A DNA stretch of 64,000 nt from Massilia sp. BJB1822. GTDB lineage: Bacteria > Pseudomonadota > Gammaproteobacteria > Burkholderiales > Burkholderiaceae_D. Made by a program: the position numbers and the translations under genes. Shown here piece by piece: positions 7,844 through 16,809 of this stretch. The notes beneath the pieces were generated by a model. It had not been told where the DNA came from and searched no databases. It saw only the letters and a program-made list of their open reading frames with translations. The stretch's first letter is position 1, and the number at the start of each line of letters is the position of its first letter. The DNA is taken from contig NZ_JABWEB010000004.1 in NCBI RefSeq assembly GCF_013369485.1, positions 351,913 to 415,912 of the forward strand, read 5' to 3'.

Positions 7844-8983
7844 ATGAAGAAAATCGGTTTTTCGGGCACCCTCGATCCGATCACCAACGGCCATATGTGG
7901 GTGATCGGCGAAGCCCGTTCGATTGCTGATGAAGTGGTGGTCTTCCTGTCAGAGAACTCAACCAAGCAGCCCAAGTTCTCGGCCGAGGAACGCCGCGCCA
8001 TCGTGCTGGAAAGCTGCCGGGAACGCGGCTGGGACGATGTGCAGGTGCAGATCGTGAAAAGCGACTACACGGCGCGCGTGGCGCGCAAGCACGGCGCCGA
8101 GTATCTGATCCGCGGCATCCGCACCACCGCCGATTTCGATTACGAGAACCTGATCCAGCAAACCAATGTGGAAGTGATCGGCGGCGCCAAGACCATCTTC
8201 GTGATGCCGCCGCGCGACCTGGGTTCGGTCAGCTCCAGTTTTGTCAAGGCGCTGGAAGGACCGGTGGGCTGGAACTGGACCATGAAGAAATTCGTGCCCG
8301 GTCCCGCCTACCGCGCCTGGATTCTGAGCTGGCTGCGCAAGGAGTGGGATGGGCTGTGGCAGCGCTGCGATGCCGATGCGGCGCGCCAGGCGCATATCGA
8401 CCAGTGGTTCGAGCGCCTGACCGGCGCCGCGGCCTACGGCGGCACCAATCGCCACTACCACAACCTCGATCATCTGGTGCATGGCCTGGCCGAAATCCGC
8501 GCCTGGAACGCCAATGTGCAGCCGGCGCGCGCCGATGCCGATGCGGTGCGCGCGGCCTTCTGGTTCCATGACGCCATCTATGAACACGAGGCGGGAAGCT
8601 CCGTCTCGAACGAGGAGGCCAGCGCCCAGTTGTGGCTGGGAAGCGGCCTGGCCGGCGATGCGGCCATGGCCGATACGGTGGCGCTACTGATACGCGCCAC
8701 CGACCATTTCCAGGGCGCGTCCATCAGCCATCCCTTGAAGGACGCCATGCTCAGCGTCGATCTGGCCATCCTGGGCCAGGACGACGAGGTGTACCGCAGC
8801 TATGCGCGCGGCATCCGCGCCGAATACGCCCATGTGGAAGAAGACCATTACCGCAGCCAGCGCGGACAGGTGCTGGCCTACCTGCGCGGCAAGGCGGAAA
8901 CGGGCAGCTTGTTCGGCGATGCCTATTTCGCCGAGCAGTACAGCGAGCAGGCCATCGCCAATATGAATGGCGAGCTGGCCTGA
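7844..8983 (+). CDS. CoaD-like adenylyltransferase fused to an HD-like phosphohydrolase-type domain
   Basis: 379 residues, more than twice the length of ordinary CoaD (about 160). Residues 1-155 match phosphopantetheine adenylyltransferase: GTLDPITNGH (8-17) is the nucleotide-binding T/HxGH motif, LIRGIRTTADFDYE (88-101) the substrate loop, and SVSSSFVK the C-terminal signature. Residues about 155-379 resemble the predicted metal-dependent HD-type hydrolases of the COG4339 kind, with HYHNLDH (204-210) and FHDAIYE (241-247). The CoaD half would make dephospho-CoA from phosphopantetheine and ATP; the other half may hydrolyse a phosphorylated small molecule. Whether this is the organism's only CoaD cannot be told from this window. 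The fusion frame is intact. Confidence 0.8.
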   Translation: MKKIGFSGTLDPITNGHMWVIGEARSIADEVVVFLSENSTKQPKFSAEERRAIVLESCRERGWDDVQVQIVKSDYTARVARKHGAEYLIRGIRTTADFDYENLIQQTNVEVIGGAKTIFVMPPRDLGSVSSSFVKALEGPVGWNWTMKKFVPGPAYRAWILSWLRKEWDGLWQRCDADAARQAHIDQWFERLTGAAAYGGTNRHYHNLDHLVHGLAEIRAWNANVQPARADADAVRAAFWFHDAIYEHEAGSSVSNEEASAQLWLGSGLAGDAAMADTVALLIRATDHFQGASISHPLKDAMLSVDLAILGQDDEVYRSYARGIRAEYAHVEEDHYRSQRGQVLAYLRGKAETGSLFGDAYFAEQYSEQAIANMNGELA

Positions 8984-9170
8984 CTGCAAGGCTGATCCCC
9001 GTTCAAGGCGCCAGCGGCAGCGTAAGTTCCAGGCGCAGGCCGTGCGCTCCTGCCTGGATGGCAGGGAGGGGCAGTGGGGCGGCGGCTATGCGCGCCATTT
9101 GAGCATACGCGCGCAGGTGGCAGTCAGCGAACGTTATCTGCCCGCATTGCGCGGGCTGTTCGGCTAAGAA

Positions 9171-10892
9171 TCAGAACTCTTCCCACTCGTCGGCGCTGGC
9201 CTTGGCAGCGGCCTTCGGCTGTGACGCAGGCTTGCGCGAAAGCTGTGGGCGCAGCAGCGGTTCGGCCGGTTTCAGCACCACCGAGGCTGCGCTCCTTGGC
9301 GCGGCAGTCTTGGCAGCGGCCGGTGCGCGCGCGGCAGTCGCGCTGGCGTCCAGGCGGAATACGCCCACCAGCTCCGCCAGACGCGATGCCTGTTCCTGCA
9401 GCGAGGTGGCAGCGGCGGCGGCTTCCTCCACCAGCGCGGCATTCTGCTGGGTGACGGAATCCATCTCCGCCACGGCACCGTTGATCTGTTCGATGCCCGC
9501 TTCCTGTTCGTGGCTGGCGTTGGTGATTTCGCCCATGATATTGGTGACGCGCTGCACGCTGTCCACGATTTCGCCCATGGTGGCGCCGGCTTGATCGACC
9601 AGTTGCGCGCCGGCGTTGACCTTCTCCACCGAGTCGCCGATCAGTTCCTTGATCTCCTTGGCCGCGCCGGCCGAGCGCTGCGCCAGATTGCGCACCTCGG
9701 AGGCCACCACGGCAAAGCCGCGGCCCTGCTCGCCGGCGCGGGCCGCTTCCACCGCCGCGTTCAGCGCCAGGATATTGGTCTGGAAGGCGATGCCGTCGAT
9801 CACGCCGATGATGTCGGAAATCTTGCGCGAGGATTCGTTGATCGCGCTCATGGTATCGACCACCTGCGACACCACGGCGCCGCCGCGCACGGCCACGCTC
9901 GATGCCGACTGCGCCAGCTCATTAGCCTGGCGCGCCGAGTCGGTGTTCTGCTTGACGGTGGAGGTCAGTTCTTCCATCGACGATGCGGTTTCTTCCAGCG
10001 AACCGGCTTGCTGCTCGGTGCGCGCCGACAGGTCCAGATTGCCGGCCGCGATCTGGGCCGAGGCGGTAGCGATGGAATCGGTGCCGAGGCGCACCTCGCC
10101 CACGATCTGGGCCAGGCTGTCGCGCATGCCGCGAATGGCGTACAGCAGGCTGCTCTTGTCGCCATCCTTGATGTCGATGCGCACGGCCAGGTCGCCGGCT
10201 GCGATCTGGCGCGCGATCCCGCTGGCGTATTCCGGCTCGCCGCCCAGCTGCTTGAGCAGGCTGCGCGTGATGATCCAGGCGGCGGCAATGCCGGCAACCA
10301 GAGCCAGTGCGCCCATGATGATCATGGTCAGACGGCCGCTGGTATAAGCGTCTTCCGCATTCTGGCGGCCAAGTTCGATCACGCTGCTCTGGTGCTTGAT
10401 CAGGGCACCGATAGCGTCCATATAGGCCAGCTGCGAGGCGCGCATATTTTCCAGCATGGATTTCACGGCTTCGTCGCGCTGGCCGGCTTCCTGCAGGCGG
10501 ATCACCTCATCCAGCGCCGTGTCATAGGTTTTGCGGGCCGACTGCATGGCGGCCAGCAAGCCCTTGCCCTTGTCGGACTTGATCAGCGGCGTCAGACGGC
10601 CGTAGGCTTCTTCGATTTCCTTACGTTTGGCCTGCACGGTGGCGATTTCCTTGGCGGCCAGCGCGGTGTCGGAGATCAGCAGGGAGTTGCGCAGCGAGCG
10701 GGCGATCTTGTTATTCAGGTCGAGAATGCTCTGCGCTTCCAGCACCTTGGGGTACTGTTCGCGCACGATGATGTCCATATTCTCGTTCATATCGGCCATG
10801 CGGCTGATGCTCAACAGGGTTGCAAACGCCAGCATCAACAGGACTGCGGCAAAACCCAACGTTAATGTGGTGCCTACTTTCAGTTTGTTCAT
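9171..10892 (-). CDS. Methyl-accepting chemotaxis protein with 4-helix-bundle sensor
   Basis: 573 residues. Transmembrane helix 1 is at about 8-30, followed by a periplasmic four-helix sensor region (30-190), a second transmembrane helix (about 190-210), a HAMP domain and a long cytoplasmic coiled coil. The hairpin-tip signature is present (GIAFQTNILALNAAVEAAR), as are methylation-type helices. The protein ends in ADEWEEF, which resembles the xWxxF tether that recruits CheR and CheB. It signals to CheA/CheW to bias flagellar rotation; the ligand is unknown. No che or flagellar genes are nearby, so this is a stand-alone receptor. The long opposite-strand frames here are shadows. Confidence 0.93.
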   Translation of the reverse strand: MNKLKVGTTLTLGFAAVLLMLAFATLLSISRMADMNENMDIIVREQYPKVLEAQSILDLNNKIARSLRNSLLISDTALAAKEIATVQAKRKEIEEAYGRLTPLIKSDKGKGLLAAMQSARKTYDTALDEVIRLQEAGQRDEAVKSMLENMRASQLAYMDAIGALIKHQSSVIELGRQNAEDAYTSGRLTMIIMGALALVAGIAAAWIITRSLLKQLGGEPEYASGIARQIAAGDLAVRIDIKDGDKSSLLYAIRGMRDSLAQIVGEVRLGTDSIATASAQIAAGNLDLSARTEQQAGSLEETASSMEELTSTVKQNTDSARQANELAQSASSVAVRGGAVVSQVVDTMSAINESSRKISDIIGVIDGIAFQTNILALNAAVEAARAGEQGRGFAVVASEVRNLAQRSAGAAKEIKELIGDSVEKVNAGAQLVDQAGATMGEIVDSVQRVTNIMGEITNASHEQEAGIEQINGAVAEMDSVTQQNAALVEEAAAAATSLQEQASRLAELVGVFRLDASATAARAPAAAKTAAPRSAASVVLKPAEPLLRPQLSRKPASQPKAAAKASADEWEEF

Positions 10893-11126
10893 AGGTTGCT
10901 GCTCCGCTTCTTCAGATGTGTGTCAGCCTGCCGCGGACGGCATGGCATAGGCAAGGATTAGGCCTGAGGGAGGAAGTCGGGGGCCGCGGGGTTTGGGCGG
11001 CCGTCCACTTAAATTAGTGTAACTATTGCTTAAGAAATATGGCCGCACTATAGCGCCAAATTTGCTTTAAAGCAATAATTTACTTGCAATAATGTAGTGT
11101 CTTGCTCGGGTTTACTGCGGAGAAGA

Positions 11127-11148
11127 GGAGGCTGCGGGCGCAGCCTCC
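11127..11148 (-). terminator. Strong hairpin downstream of TonB receptor gene
   Basis: GGAGGCTGCG (11127-11136) and CGCAGCCTCC (11139-11148) are perfect 10-bp arms with a 2-base gap, 10 bases past the receptor stop codon. There is no T-run, so intrinsic termination is uncertain. The rest of 10893-11158 is AT-rich and holds no gene that I can support; it should contain the chemoreceptor promoter. Confidence 0.4.
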
Positions 11149-11158
11149 GGCGGGAAGC

Positions 11159-13321
11159 TTAGAAGCGGTTCGACATGCTCACATAGATATTGCGCGCCTT
11201 GCCCACCTGGGCCGTGTTTTCCGGCTTCATCGCATTCAGATATGGACGGTTGAACAGATTGCGCACGCCGGCCACCACTTCCACCTGGCGTCCCAGCGCT
11301 TTCCAGGGCGAGGCGGCGGGCTGCCAGCGCAGGTTCAGGTCGGCGATGGTGTAGCTGTCGCGCACATAGTATTCAGTCTTCTTGCCGCTGACGTAGGTGG
11401 CGGGATTCTGATCCGGCTTGCGCCAGTGCGATACGCCCAGGCCGATGCTCGCTTCCGGCGTCAGCCAGTAACCGACGCCCAGGCGCAGCTTGTCGGCGAA
11501 GGCATTGGGGTAGTTCTTGCCGGTAGTCTGATTGACCTGTTTCAGATGCTCGTAGCTGGCGTCCAGCTGCCATAGCGGCTGGCGGTATTCCAGTTCGATC
11601 TCGTAGCCGCGCCGCTTCACCAGATCGGCATTGGTGTAGCGCGCGTAGCTTTCGCTTTTCGGCGGCGTTCCCATTTCCGGCAGGGCCGTTAGGCCGATCA
11701 TCTGCGAGATCTTGCCGTTGAAGTACATCGCCTTGGCGAACAGTCTGTCCTTTTCCGCAAACAGGGCGTTGCGGCTCAGCGAGGCGCCCAGCTCGCGCTC
11801 CTTCGAGTGCTCCGGCTTCAGGTCGGGATTGGGCAGGAACCAGTAGAAGGGATTGAGCGCGCCGCTGGACGAGGTTTCATGCGGCGTCGGCGCGCGGTAG
11901 GTGCGCGAGACGTTGCCCAGCAGGATAAGGCCGCCGCCCACGGCGTAACTGGCGCCCAGGCGCGGCGAGAAGTTCGAATCGCTATAGTCGTTGTTCTTGT
12001 TTTTGACCTTGCGCCGGAAGCTGTCGTAGCGTCCACCCATATGCAGTACCAGCTTGTCGTCCAGCAGGCTCATTTCCTCCTGCACGAAGAGGCCACTGTC
12101 CTGGTAGGTGTTCGGCATGGAGCCGAAGTCGCTCAGCTCACCGTTCGACACCATGCGCGCATCCTCGTGGCGGCGTTCATAGCTCAGGCCCAGCACCAGC
12201 CGGTGCTTCGCGCCCAGCGCGGAGAAGGCGAAGCGGTTCTGGATATCGACGCCGGTGCGCTTGTCCTGATTCAGGTAGTCCATGGTATTGCGCTTGCCGC
12301 CGCTCACATAGTCGTAGCCGCGCTGGTAGCTGGCTTCGGCGGTGTACAGCGAAGCCTCCAGGTTGAGCCAGGGCAGGCCGGCCGGGCTGGCCGTGTAGCG
12401 CAGCGACCAGTCGCGCTGGCGCAGTTTGCCGCTGATCGGTCCTGTAGACGGCGTTTGCGCATGCCACAGCGTTTGCCAGGCCGTTTCCACGCGCTCGCCC
12501 ATATCGAAGTACGACAGGCTCAAACGCTGGCGCGGCGCCAGATTCCAGCCCGCCTTGAAGAAGTAGTTGCTGCCGTTTTCATCGTTGTCGGTGTGCTGGA
12601 ACTGGTTCGGCGGCGTGCCGACCACGCGCGCCAGCTTGATGTCGCCGTCATGGGTTTTCTTCACATAGGCCAGCACGTCGAAGGCGCTGCCGGTGGGGGC
12701 GCTGGCCAGGGCCACATAGCCTTCGCGGTGGTTGTTATGGTCGTAGCGCAGCTTGGTGGAAATGCCGTTTTCCGCGCCCGGCGCCAGGAAGTCGTTGGCG
12801 TCGGCCGTGGTGCTGGACACCACGCCACCGATCGCGCCGCTGCCGTGCGCCACCGAGGATGAACCCTTGACCACCTCGACCCGCTTGAGCAGGTCGCCAT
12901 CCATGCGGAAGCTGGAGATATGGTTGGAAAACAGCGAAGCGGAGCGGCGGATGCCGTCCTGCTTGACGATCACCCGTTCCTCGCTCTGGTAGCCGAAGCC
13001 GCGGATGTTGAAGTGCTGGCCGATTTCGCGGCCGCTGCCGCCGCCGGCGCTGAAGCCTGGCACCTGGGACAGCGCATCGATCACGCCGGTGCTGATGGAC
13101 AGGTTGTCGCGGTCCAGCACCGTCACCGAGCCAGGATAGGCGGCGCGCGAGACGCCGATGCCGGTGCCGCTGACCGTGGTTTCCGGCATGACCTGTTCCA
13201 CCGTGGCGTGGCGCGCGGACGCCGGTGGTCCTGCTTCCTGCTGCGCGTGGGCGGCGGCGGAAACAGCCATCAGGACGGCGGCGCTGAGCGGGCGCAAACG
13301 GGGGGAGTGCATGCCAGACAT
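11159..13321 (-). CDS. TonB-dependent outer-membrane receptor, heme/hemoglobin type
   Basis: 720 residues. The signal peptide ends near AAAHAQ (about residue 26). A plug domain follows (QVPGFSAGGG, then the VEVVKGSSSVAHGSGAIGG signature), and then a 22-strand-type barrel ending in an aromatic residue (VSMSNRF). The barrel contains YRAPTPHE and, after a loop, NPDLKPE. These are the FRAP/NPNL-type boxes of the hemoglobin/transferrin/lactoferrin receptor family, so heme or hemoprotein uptake is the best guess. It would work with TonB-ExbBD, which are not encoded here. A Fur-like palindrome lies about 90 bases upstream, supporting iron repression. Confidence 0.88.
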   Translation of the reverse strand: MSGMHSPRLRPLSAAVLMAVSAAAHAQQEAGPPASARHATVEQVMPETTVSGTGIGVSRAAYPGSVTVLDRDNLSISTGVIDALSQVPGFSAGGGSGREIGQHFNIRGFGYQSEERVIVKQDGIRRSASLFSNHISSFRMDGDLLKRVEVVKGSSSVAHGSGAIGGVVSSTTADANDFLAPGAENGISTKLRYDHNNHREGYVALASAPTGSAFDVLAYVKKTHDGDIKLARVVGTPPNQFQHTDNDENGSNYFFKAGWNLAPRQRLSLSYFDMGERVETAWQTLWHAQTPSTGPISGKLRQRDWSLRYTASPAGLPWLNLEASLYTAEASYQRGYDYVSGGKRNTMDYLNQDKRTGVDIQNRFAFSALGAKHRLVLGLSYERRHEDARMVSNGELSDFGSMPNTYQDSGLFVQEEMSLLDDKLVLHMGGRYDSFRRKVKNKNNDYSDSNFSPRLGASYAVGGGLILLGNVSRTYRAPTPHETSSSGALNPFYWFLPNPDLKPEHSKERELGASLSRNALFAEKDRLFAKAMYFNGKISQMIGLTALPEMGTPPKSESYARYTNADLVKRRGYEIELEYRQPLWQLDASYEHLKQVNQTTGKNYPNAFADKLRLGVGYWLTPEASIGLGVSHWRKPDQNPATYVSGKKTEYYVRDSYTIADLNLRWQPAASPWKALGRQVEVVAGVRNLFNRPYLNAMKPENTAQVGKARNIYVSMSNRF

Positions 13322-13410
13322 GGGAAATCCTCAAAAATAAGTGGTGAACGAACGTTTGAGGGCCGGCGGGTGCCTGAACGATAGGAATGCAATTCGTCAG
13401 ACGTGATGCG

Positions 13411-13430
13411 AATGCGAATTATTCGCAATG
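13411..13430. promoter_or_regulatory. Putative Fur box of the heme-type receptor
   Basis: AATGCGAATTATTCGCAATG contains the perfect palindrome TGCGAA-TTA-TTCGCA (13413-13427). It resembles the AT-rich Fur boxes of Burkholderiales and sits in the 187-base gap upstream of a TonB receptor on the minus strand. Fur with ferrous iron would repress the receptor. Confidence 0.6.
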
Positions 13431-13508
13431 GTAATCAATTAGAAATATTGCTGCAATATAAATTTTGGAAACGATAAGATGGCCGGGAATTTTCACTCCC
13501 GGCGCTGC

Positions 13509-14285
13509 TTAGAAGCGGTTCCAGTTATTGCGGCGGTGCTCGTGGGCTTCCTTCAGCAGATGGCCGGCGCGTTCGGCATCGCTGTCGGCCACCGCCATGG
13601 CCAGCTCCTGCAGGGCCGGCGGATATTCATGTTCGGCCGATTCTTCCAGCCAGTGCTGGGCGCGGGTCGCATCGCGCGGCACGCCCTGTCCTTCGCGGTA
13701 GACATAGGAGAGCAGGAACATTGCATGCGCGTTGCCCAGCTCACTGGCCGCTTCCAGCCAGCGCGCGCTGCGTGCCGCATCGCGCGGCACGCCTTCGCCA
13801 TTGCGCGCCAGCAGGCCAAGCATCAGCGCCGCTTTCGCATGCTTCTTCTCGGCTGCTGCCAGATACCAGCGCCAGGCCAGCGCGCCCGGGGAGGTGCCGC
13901 TGCTGGCCGCCGCGTTGCTGATGCCGCTCGTGCCATTGGCGATGCCGCGATACGACTCCGCCAGATGGAAGGCCGCCTGTGCATCGCCGCTGCGCGCCGC
14001 CTGTTCCAGCAGGCGCATGGCTTCCTCCTGCTGGCCGGGACGGGCGCGGTACAGGATGCCCAGCTCGCGCTGGGCCACCGGCATGCCGCGCGCGGCCCAG
14101 CTGCGCAAGCGCTGCTCCGCCTCGGCATTGCCCTGCTGCGACGCTGCCATCGCCACCGACTCGATGCGTGCAGCGTCCGGCCCGGCGCCATCGGCGCCAG
14201 CCGCCATATGCGGCCCGCCGTCGCGGCAGGCCGTCAATGCGGCCAGCGACAGGCAGGCCAGCAGGGTAATGCTCCAGCGTTTCAT
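13509..14285 (-). CDS. Sel1-repeat lipoprotein
   Basis: 258 residues. The N-terminus MKRWSITLLACLSLAALTAC carries a lipobox (LTAC), so lipidation at Cys20 is predicted. The rest is made of Sel1-type helical repeats, for example GMPVAQRELGILYRA, GDAQAAFHLAESYRG and KAALMLGLLARNGEGVPRD, running from about residue 55 to 235. Such solenoids mediate protein-protein contacts in the envelope. The gene starts 29 bases after the stop codon of the phosphodiesterase gene on the same strand, so it may share that gene's PHO-box promoter. Its specific role is unknown. Confidence 0.8.
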   Translation of the reverse strand: MKRWSITLLACLSLAALTACRDGGPHMAAGADGAGPDAARIESVAMAASQQGNAEAEQRLRSWAARGMPVAQRELGILYRARPGQQEEAMRLLEQAARSGDAQAAFHLAESYRGIANGTSGISNAAASSGTSPGALAWRWYLAAAEKKHAKAALMLGLLARNGEGVPRDAARSARWLEAASELGNAHAMFLLSYVYREGQGVPRDATRAQHWLEESAEHEYPPALQELAMAVADSDAERAGHLLKEAHEHRRNNWNRF

Positions 14286-14314
14286 ACTGCGTGCTTCCTT
14301 TTGCGCTTAGGTGC

Positions 14315-16438
14315 TTACTTGCTCAGGTCAATGCTGTACTTGGCGAAGCCGGAGGCATCCAGCCCGCCTTCGGCCGCGACCTGGGACAGGCCGGCATTCT
14401 TCGCCAGCGGCAGATGGCCTGGCGCCGAACGCAGGAAGACTGGGCCGGCCGTCTTCACTTTCACGAAGCTCCAGCTTTGCGCGCTGCCGTTGTCGGCCAG
14501 CGTGACCTTGCCGGTAGTCTTGCCCAGTTTCTGCAGGTAGTTGCTGACCACGGCCTGGTTTGCATCCGGCGACTTGATGATGGTCTTGCTGCCGTCGATG
14601 CCCGGCACATTGCCGCCGCCGCCGGCACGGTAGTCATTGGTCGCCACGATGAAGTCGTCGCCGTCGGCTACCGGCTTGCCCTGGAACGTCAGGTTGGCGA
14701 TGCGGCTGCCGGCTGGCTTGCTGACGTCGATCTGGTATTTCAGCGCATTGCCTTCGGCATAGAATACGTCGAAGTTAAAGATCGTGCCGTAGGAAGGCAC
14801 CAGATCCTGCTCGCTGGTCTTGGCCGGATCGATCTGGCCGAACTGCTTGGCTGACATTTCCAACCAGGCTTTCAGGTCGGAGCCCTTGATCTTCACGGCT
14901 TGCAGATTGTTGTTGCCGTACAGGTAAAGGTCGCCCGGATTGCGGATTTGCAGACCCACCGGCTTGGCGGCGCTGGCATCCGGCGCCACATCGGTAAAGT
15001 CGGAAGCGCCGTTGCGGCCCGCCTTGAACGGCGCGCTGCACGAGATCACCGGAATGTTCTTGTAGGTCGACAGCACAGGATCGGTGCTGCTGGCGATGAA
15101 GTTCTTCACGTAGTCGAGCTGCGCCTGGTTCACCAGCTGGATCGCGCTCACGTCGCCCACCAGCGAGAAGTAGGACGACATTTCGAAGTCGGTCGACACG
15201 CCCAGCGGCTGCTTGGCGTAGGCCACGGTGGCTTCGTGTTCGTCCTTGATCAGTTTGGACAGTTCTGGATCGGCCTTCACCAGGGTGCTGCCGTCGGTGT
15301 ATTTGAAGCCGCGCGATTCCACATTGGTCTTGGCCGGCTGCGTCACCCATTTGCCGCCTTGATACACCATGGTCATCTTGATGATGCCAAGACGGCGGCC
15401 CCAGCTCTGCGCCATCACGGTTGGCACATTGTTGACGAAGCCGTTGACGGCGTCGATATTGGCGCTGGCCGGCAGGGCGGCGAAGGATGGGTCGAGGGCC
15501 GGCGCGTTGGCCTCTTTACCTTTCGGGAAGACCAGGTGCGAGTGGCCGATCAGCAGCGCGTCGATGCCGGTGCTGGTCAGGTGGTAGCTTTGGTTTTCCA
15601 TTTTCGGGCTGTACGGGCTTGGGTCCAGGCCACCGTGCGACAGCGCCACGACCACGTCCGCGCCCTTGCTGCGCAGCTCAGGCACATACTGCTTGGCCGC
15701 TTCCACGGAACCGGTGACGGCCACTTTGCCGGCCAGGTTTTTCTGGTCCCAATCAAGGATTTGCGGCGGCACGAAGCTCATGATGCCGATATTCAGCTTG
15801 ACGGTCAGCTTGCTGCCATCCGGTGCGGTGGCCGCGAAATCGCGCGGCAGCACGGCGTATGGCTGGAAGATCGGCTTCTGGCTGGCGACGCCGGTGACGT
15901 TGCTCAGCACCAGAGGGAAGGTTGGCGCGCCGCAGGTGCCGGTAGGCTTGCTCACGCCGGGGATATTGAACTCGGTGTTGGTGACTTGGCTCAGGTAGGG
16001 CAGGCCGTAGTTGAATTCATGGTTGCCCATGCCGCCGCCGTCGAATTTCAGCGCGTTCATGGCCTTGTGGATAGCCAGGGTGCCGGAGCAGGGCACCGGC
16101 GAGGTCAGGGCTTGCAGATCGCCCAGCAGGGTGCCCTGGATGGTGTCGCCATCGTCGAGCAGCACATTGTTCGGATTCTCGGCGCGCGCGGCCTGGATCA
16201 GGGTGGAGGTGCGCTCCAGACCGAGGCTGGTGTCTTCCGACAGTGAATAGTAGTTATAGCTCAGCACATTGGCGTGCAGGTCGGTGGTTTCCATCAGCGC
16301 GAAGCTGACGGTCGTGCCTTCCGGGATTTTCGGCGTTTCAGGCTTCGTCACCAAGGTAGTGTTGTCGTTGCTGCTGCTGCCGCAACCGACCAGACCCGCC
16401 GCGGCCAGCGCCGCCACCATCACCCAATTCGTTTTCAT
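14315..16438 (-). CDS. cpdB: 2',3'-cyclic-nucleotide 2'-phosphodiesterase/3'-nucleotidase-type lipoprotein
   Basis: 707 residues. The signal peptide ends in a lipobox (LVGC, Cys19), unlike enterobacterial CpdB, which is soluble. The N-terminal metallophosphatase domain has DLH (Asp53/His55), GNHEFNYG, ALSHGG and GHSHL, the dimetal ligands of the UshA/CpdB superfamily. The C-terminal 5'-nucleotidase-type substrate domain covers about 400-690 (motifs NDYRAGGGGNVPG and YGTIFNFDVFY). It would degrade extracellular cyclic or 3' nucleotides to release phosphate. A PHO box agreeing with the consensus lies 50 bases upstream, so PhoB-dependent induction at low phosphate is strongly suggested. CpdB is preferred over UshA because of the overall motif spacing. 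Confidence 0.87.
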   Translation of the reverse strand: MKTNWVMVAALAAAGLVGCGSSSNDNTTLVTKPETPKIPEGTTVSFALMETTDLHANVLSYNYYSLSEDTSLGLERTSTLIQAARAENPNNVLLDDGDTIQGTLLGDLQALTSPVPCSGTLAIHKAMNALKFDGGGMGNHEFNYGLPYLSQVTNTEFNIPGVSKPTGTCGAPTFPLVLSNVTGVASQKPIFQPYAVLPRDFAATAPDGSKLTVKLNIGIMSFVPPQILDWDQKNLAGKVAVTGSVEAAKQYVPELRSKGADVVVALSHGGLDPSPYSPKMENQSYHLTSTGIDALLIGHSHLVFPKGKEANAPALDPSFAALPASANIDAVNGFVNNVPTVMAQSWGRRLGIIKMTMVYQGGKWVTQPAKTNVESRGFKYTDGSTLVKADPELSKLIKDEHEATVAYAKQPLGVSTDFEMSSYFSLVGDVSAIQLVNQAQLDYVKNFIASSTDPVLSTYKNIPVISCSAPFKAGRNGASDFTDVAPDASAAKPVGLQIRNPGDLYLYGNNNLQAVKIKGSDLKAWLEMSAKQFGQIDPAKTSEQDLVPSYGTIFNFDVFYAEGNALKYQIDVSKPAGSRIANLTFQGKPVADGDDFIVATNDYRAGGGGNVPGIDGSKTIIKSPDANQAVVSNYLQKLGKTTGKVTLADNGSAQSWSFVKVKTAGPVFLRSAPGHLPLAKNAGLSQVAAEGGLDASGFAKYSIDLSK

Positions 16439-16487
16439 GCCATTCCCTGTGAGAAGAAAATCAAAGCCGCGACTTTAATTGTCATTC

Positions 16488-16505
16488 GTGACAGGGTTAT
16501 GACAG
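16488..16505 (-). promoter_or_regulatory. PHO box (PhoB site) of cpdB
   Basis: Read on the minus strand this is CTGTCATAACCCTGTCAC: two 7-base repeats CTGTCAT and CTGTCAC separated by 4 bases. It equals the E. coli PHO-box consensus in both repeats. It is centred about 58 bases upstream of the cpdB start codon, in a 79-base gap. Confidence 0.8.
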
Positions 16506-16517
16506 GGCATGAAGGAA

Positions 16518-16808
16518 TTATGAAGAAGGCAATTGGCGCTGGCTGCGGATTTTCAAAATGAGCACCGTATCAGTAGTCGCATCGTAGCGATAGACTGCTG
16601 TGTATCCACCATGATGACGACCTATTAGCAATTCCCTGCAGCCCTTGGGTGCCGGGCGTCCTATCTGCGGTGCATGCTTGAGAATGTCCAGCGCATCGCG
16701 AATATTCTTGAGTGTCGCTGTTGCAAACGTGGGGTTTGTCTGGGCCAGAAAATCGAAGATGTGCTCGGCATCAGCCCTTCCTGACTCTACCCATACCAGC
16801 TTGGCCAT
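16518..16808 (-). CDS. RelE/ParE-family toxin of a type II toxin-antitoxin pair
   Basis: 96 residues with the RelE/ParE fold pattern: MAKLVWVESGRADAEHIFDFLAQ (beta-strand then two helices), GRPAPKGCRELLIGRHHGGYTAVYRYD and a final strand VLILKIRSQRQ. The spacing matches ParE-type proteins, which poison gyrase, better than mRNA-cleaving RelE, but the target cannot be decided. The ATG follows the antitoxin stop codon by one base (TGATATG), so translation is coupled. The gene lies immediately upstream of the cpdB PHO-box region. Confidence 0.8.
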   Translation of the reverse strand: MAKLVWVESGRADAEHIFDFLAQTNPTFATATLKNIRDALDILKHAPQIGRPAPKGCRELLIGRHHGGYTAVYRYDATTDTVLILKIRSQRQLPSS

Positions 16809-16809
16809 A

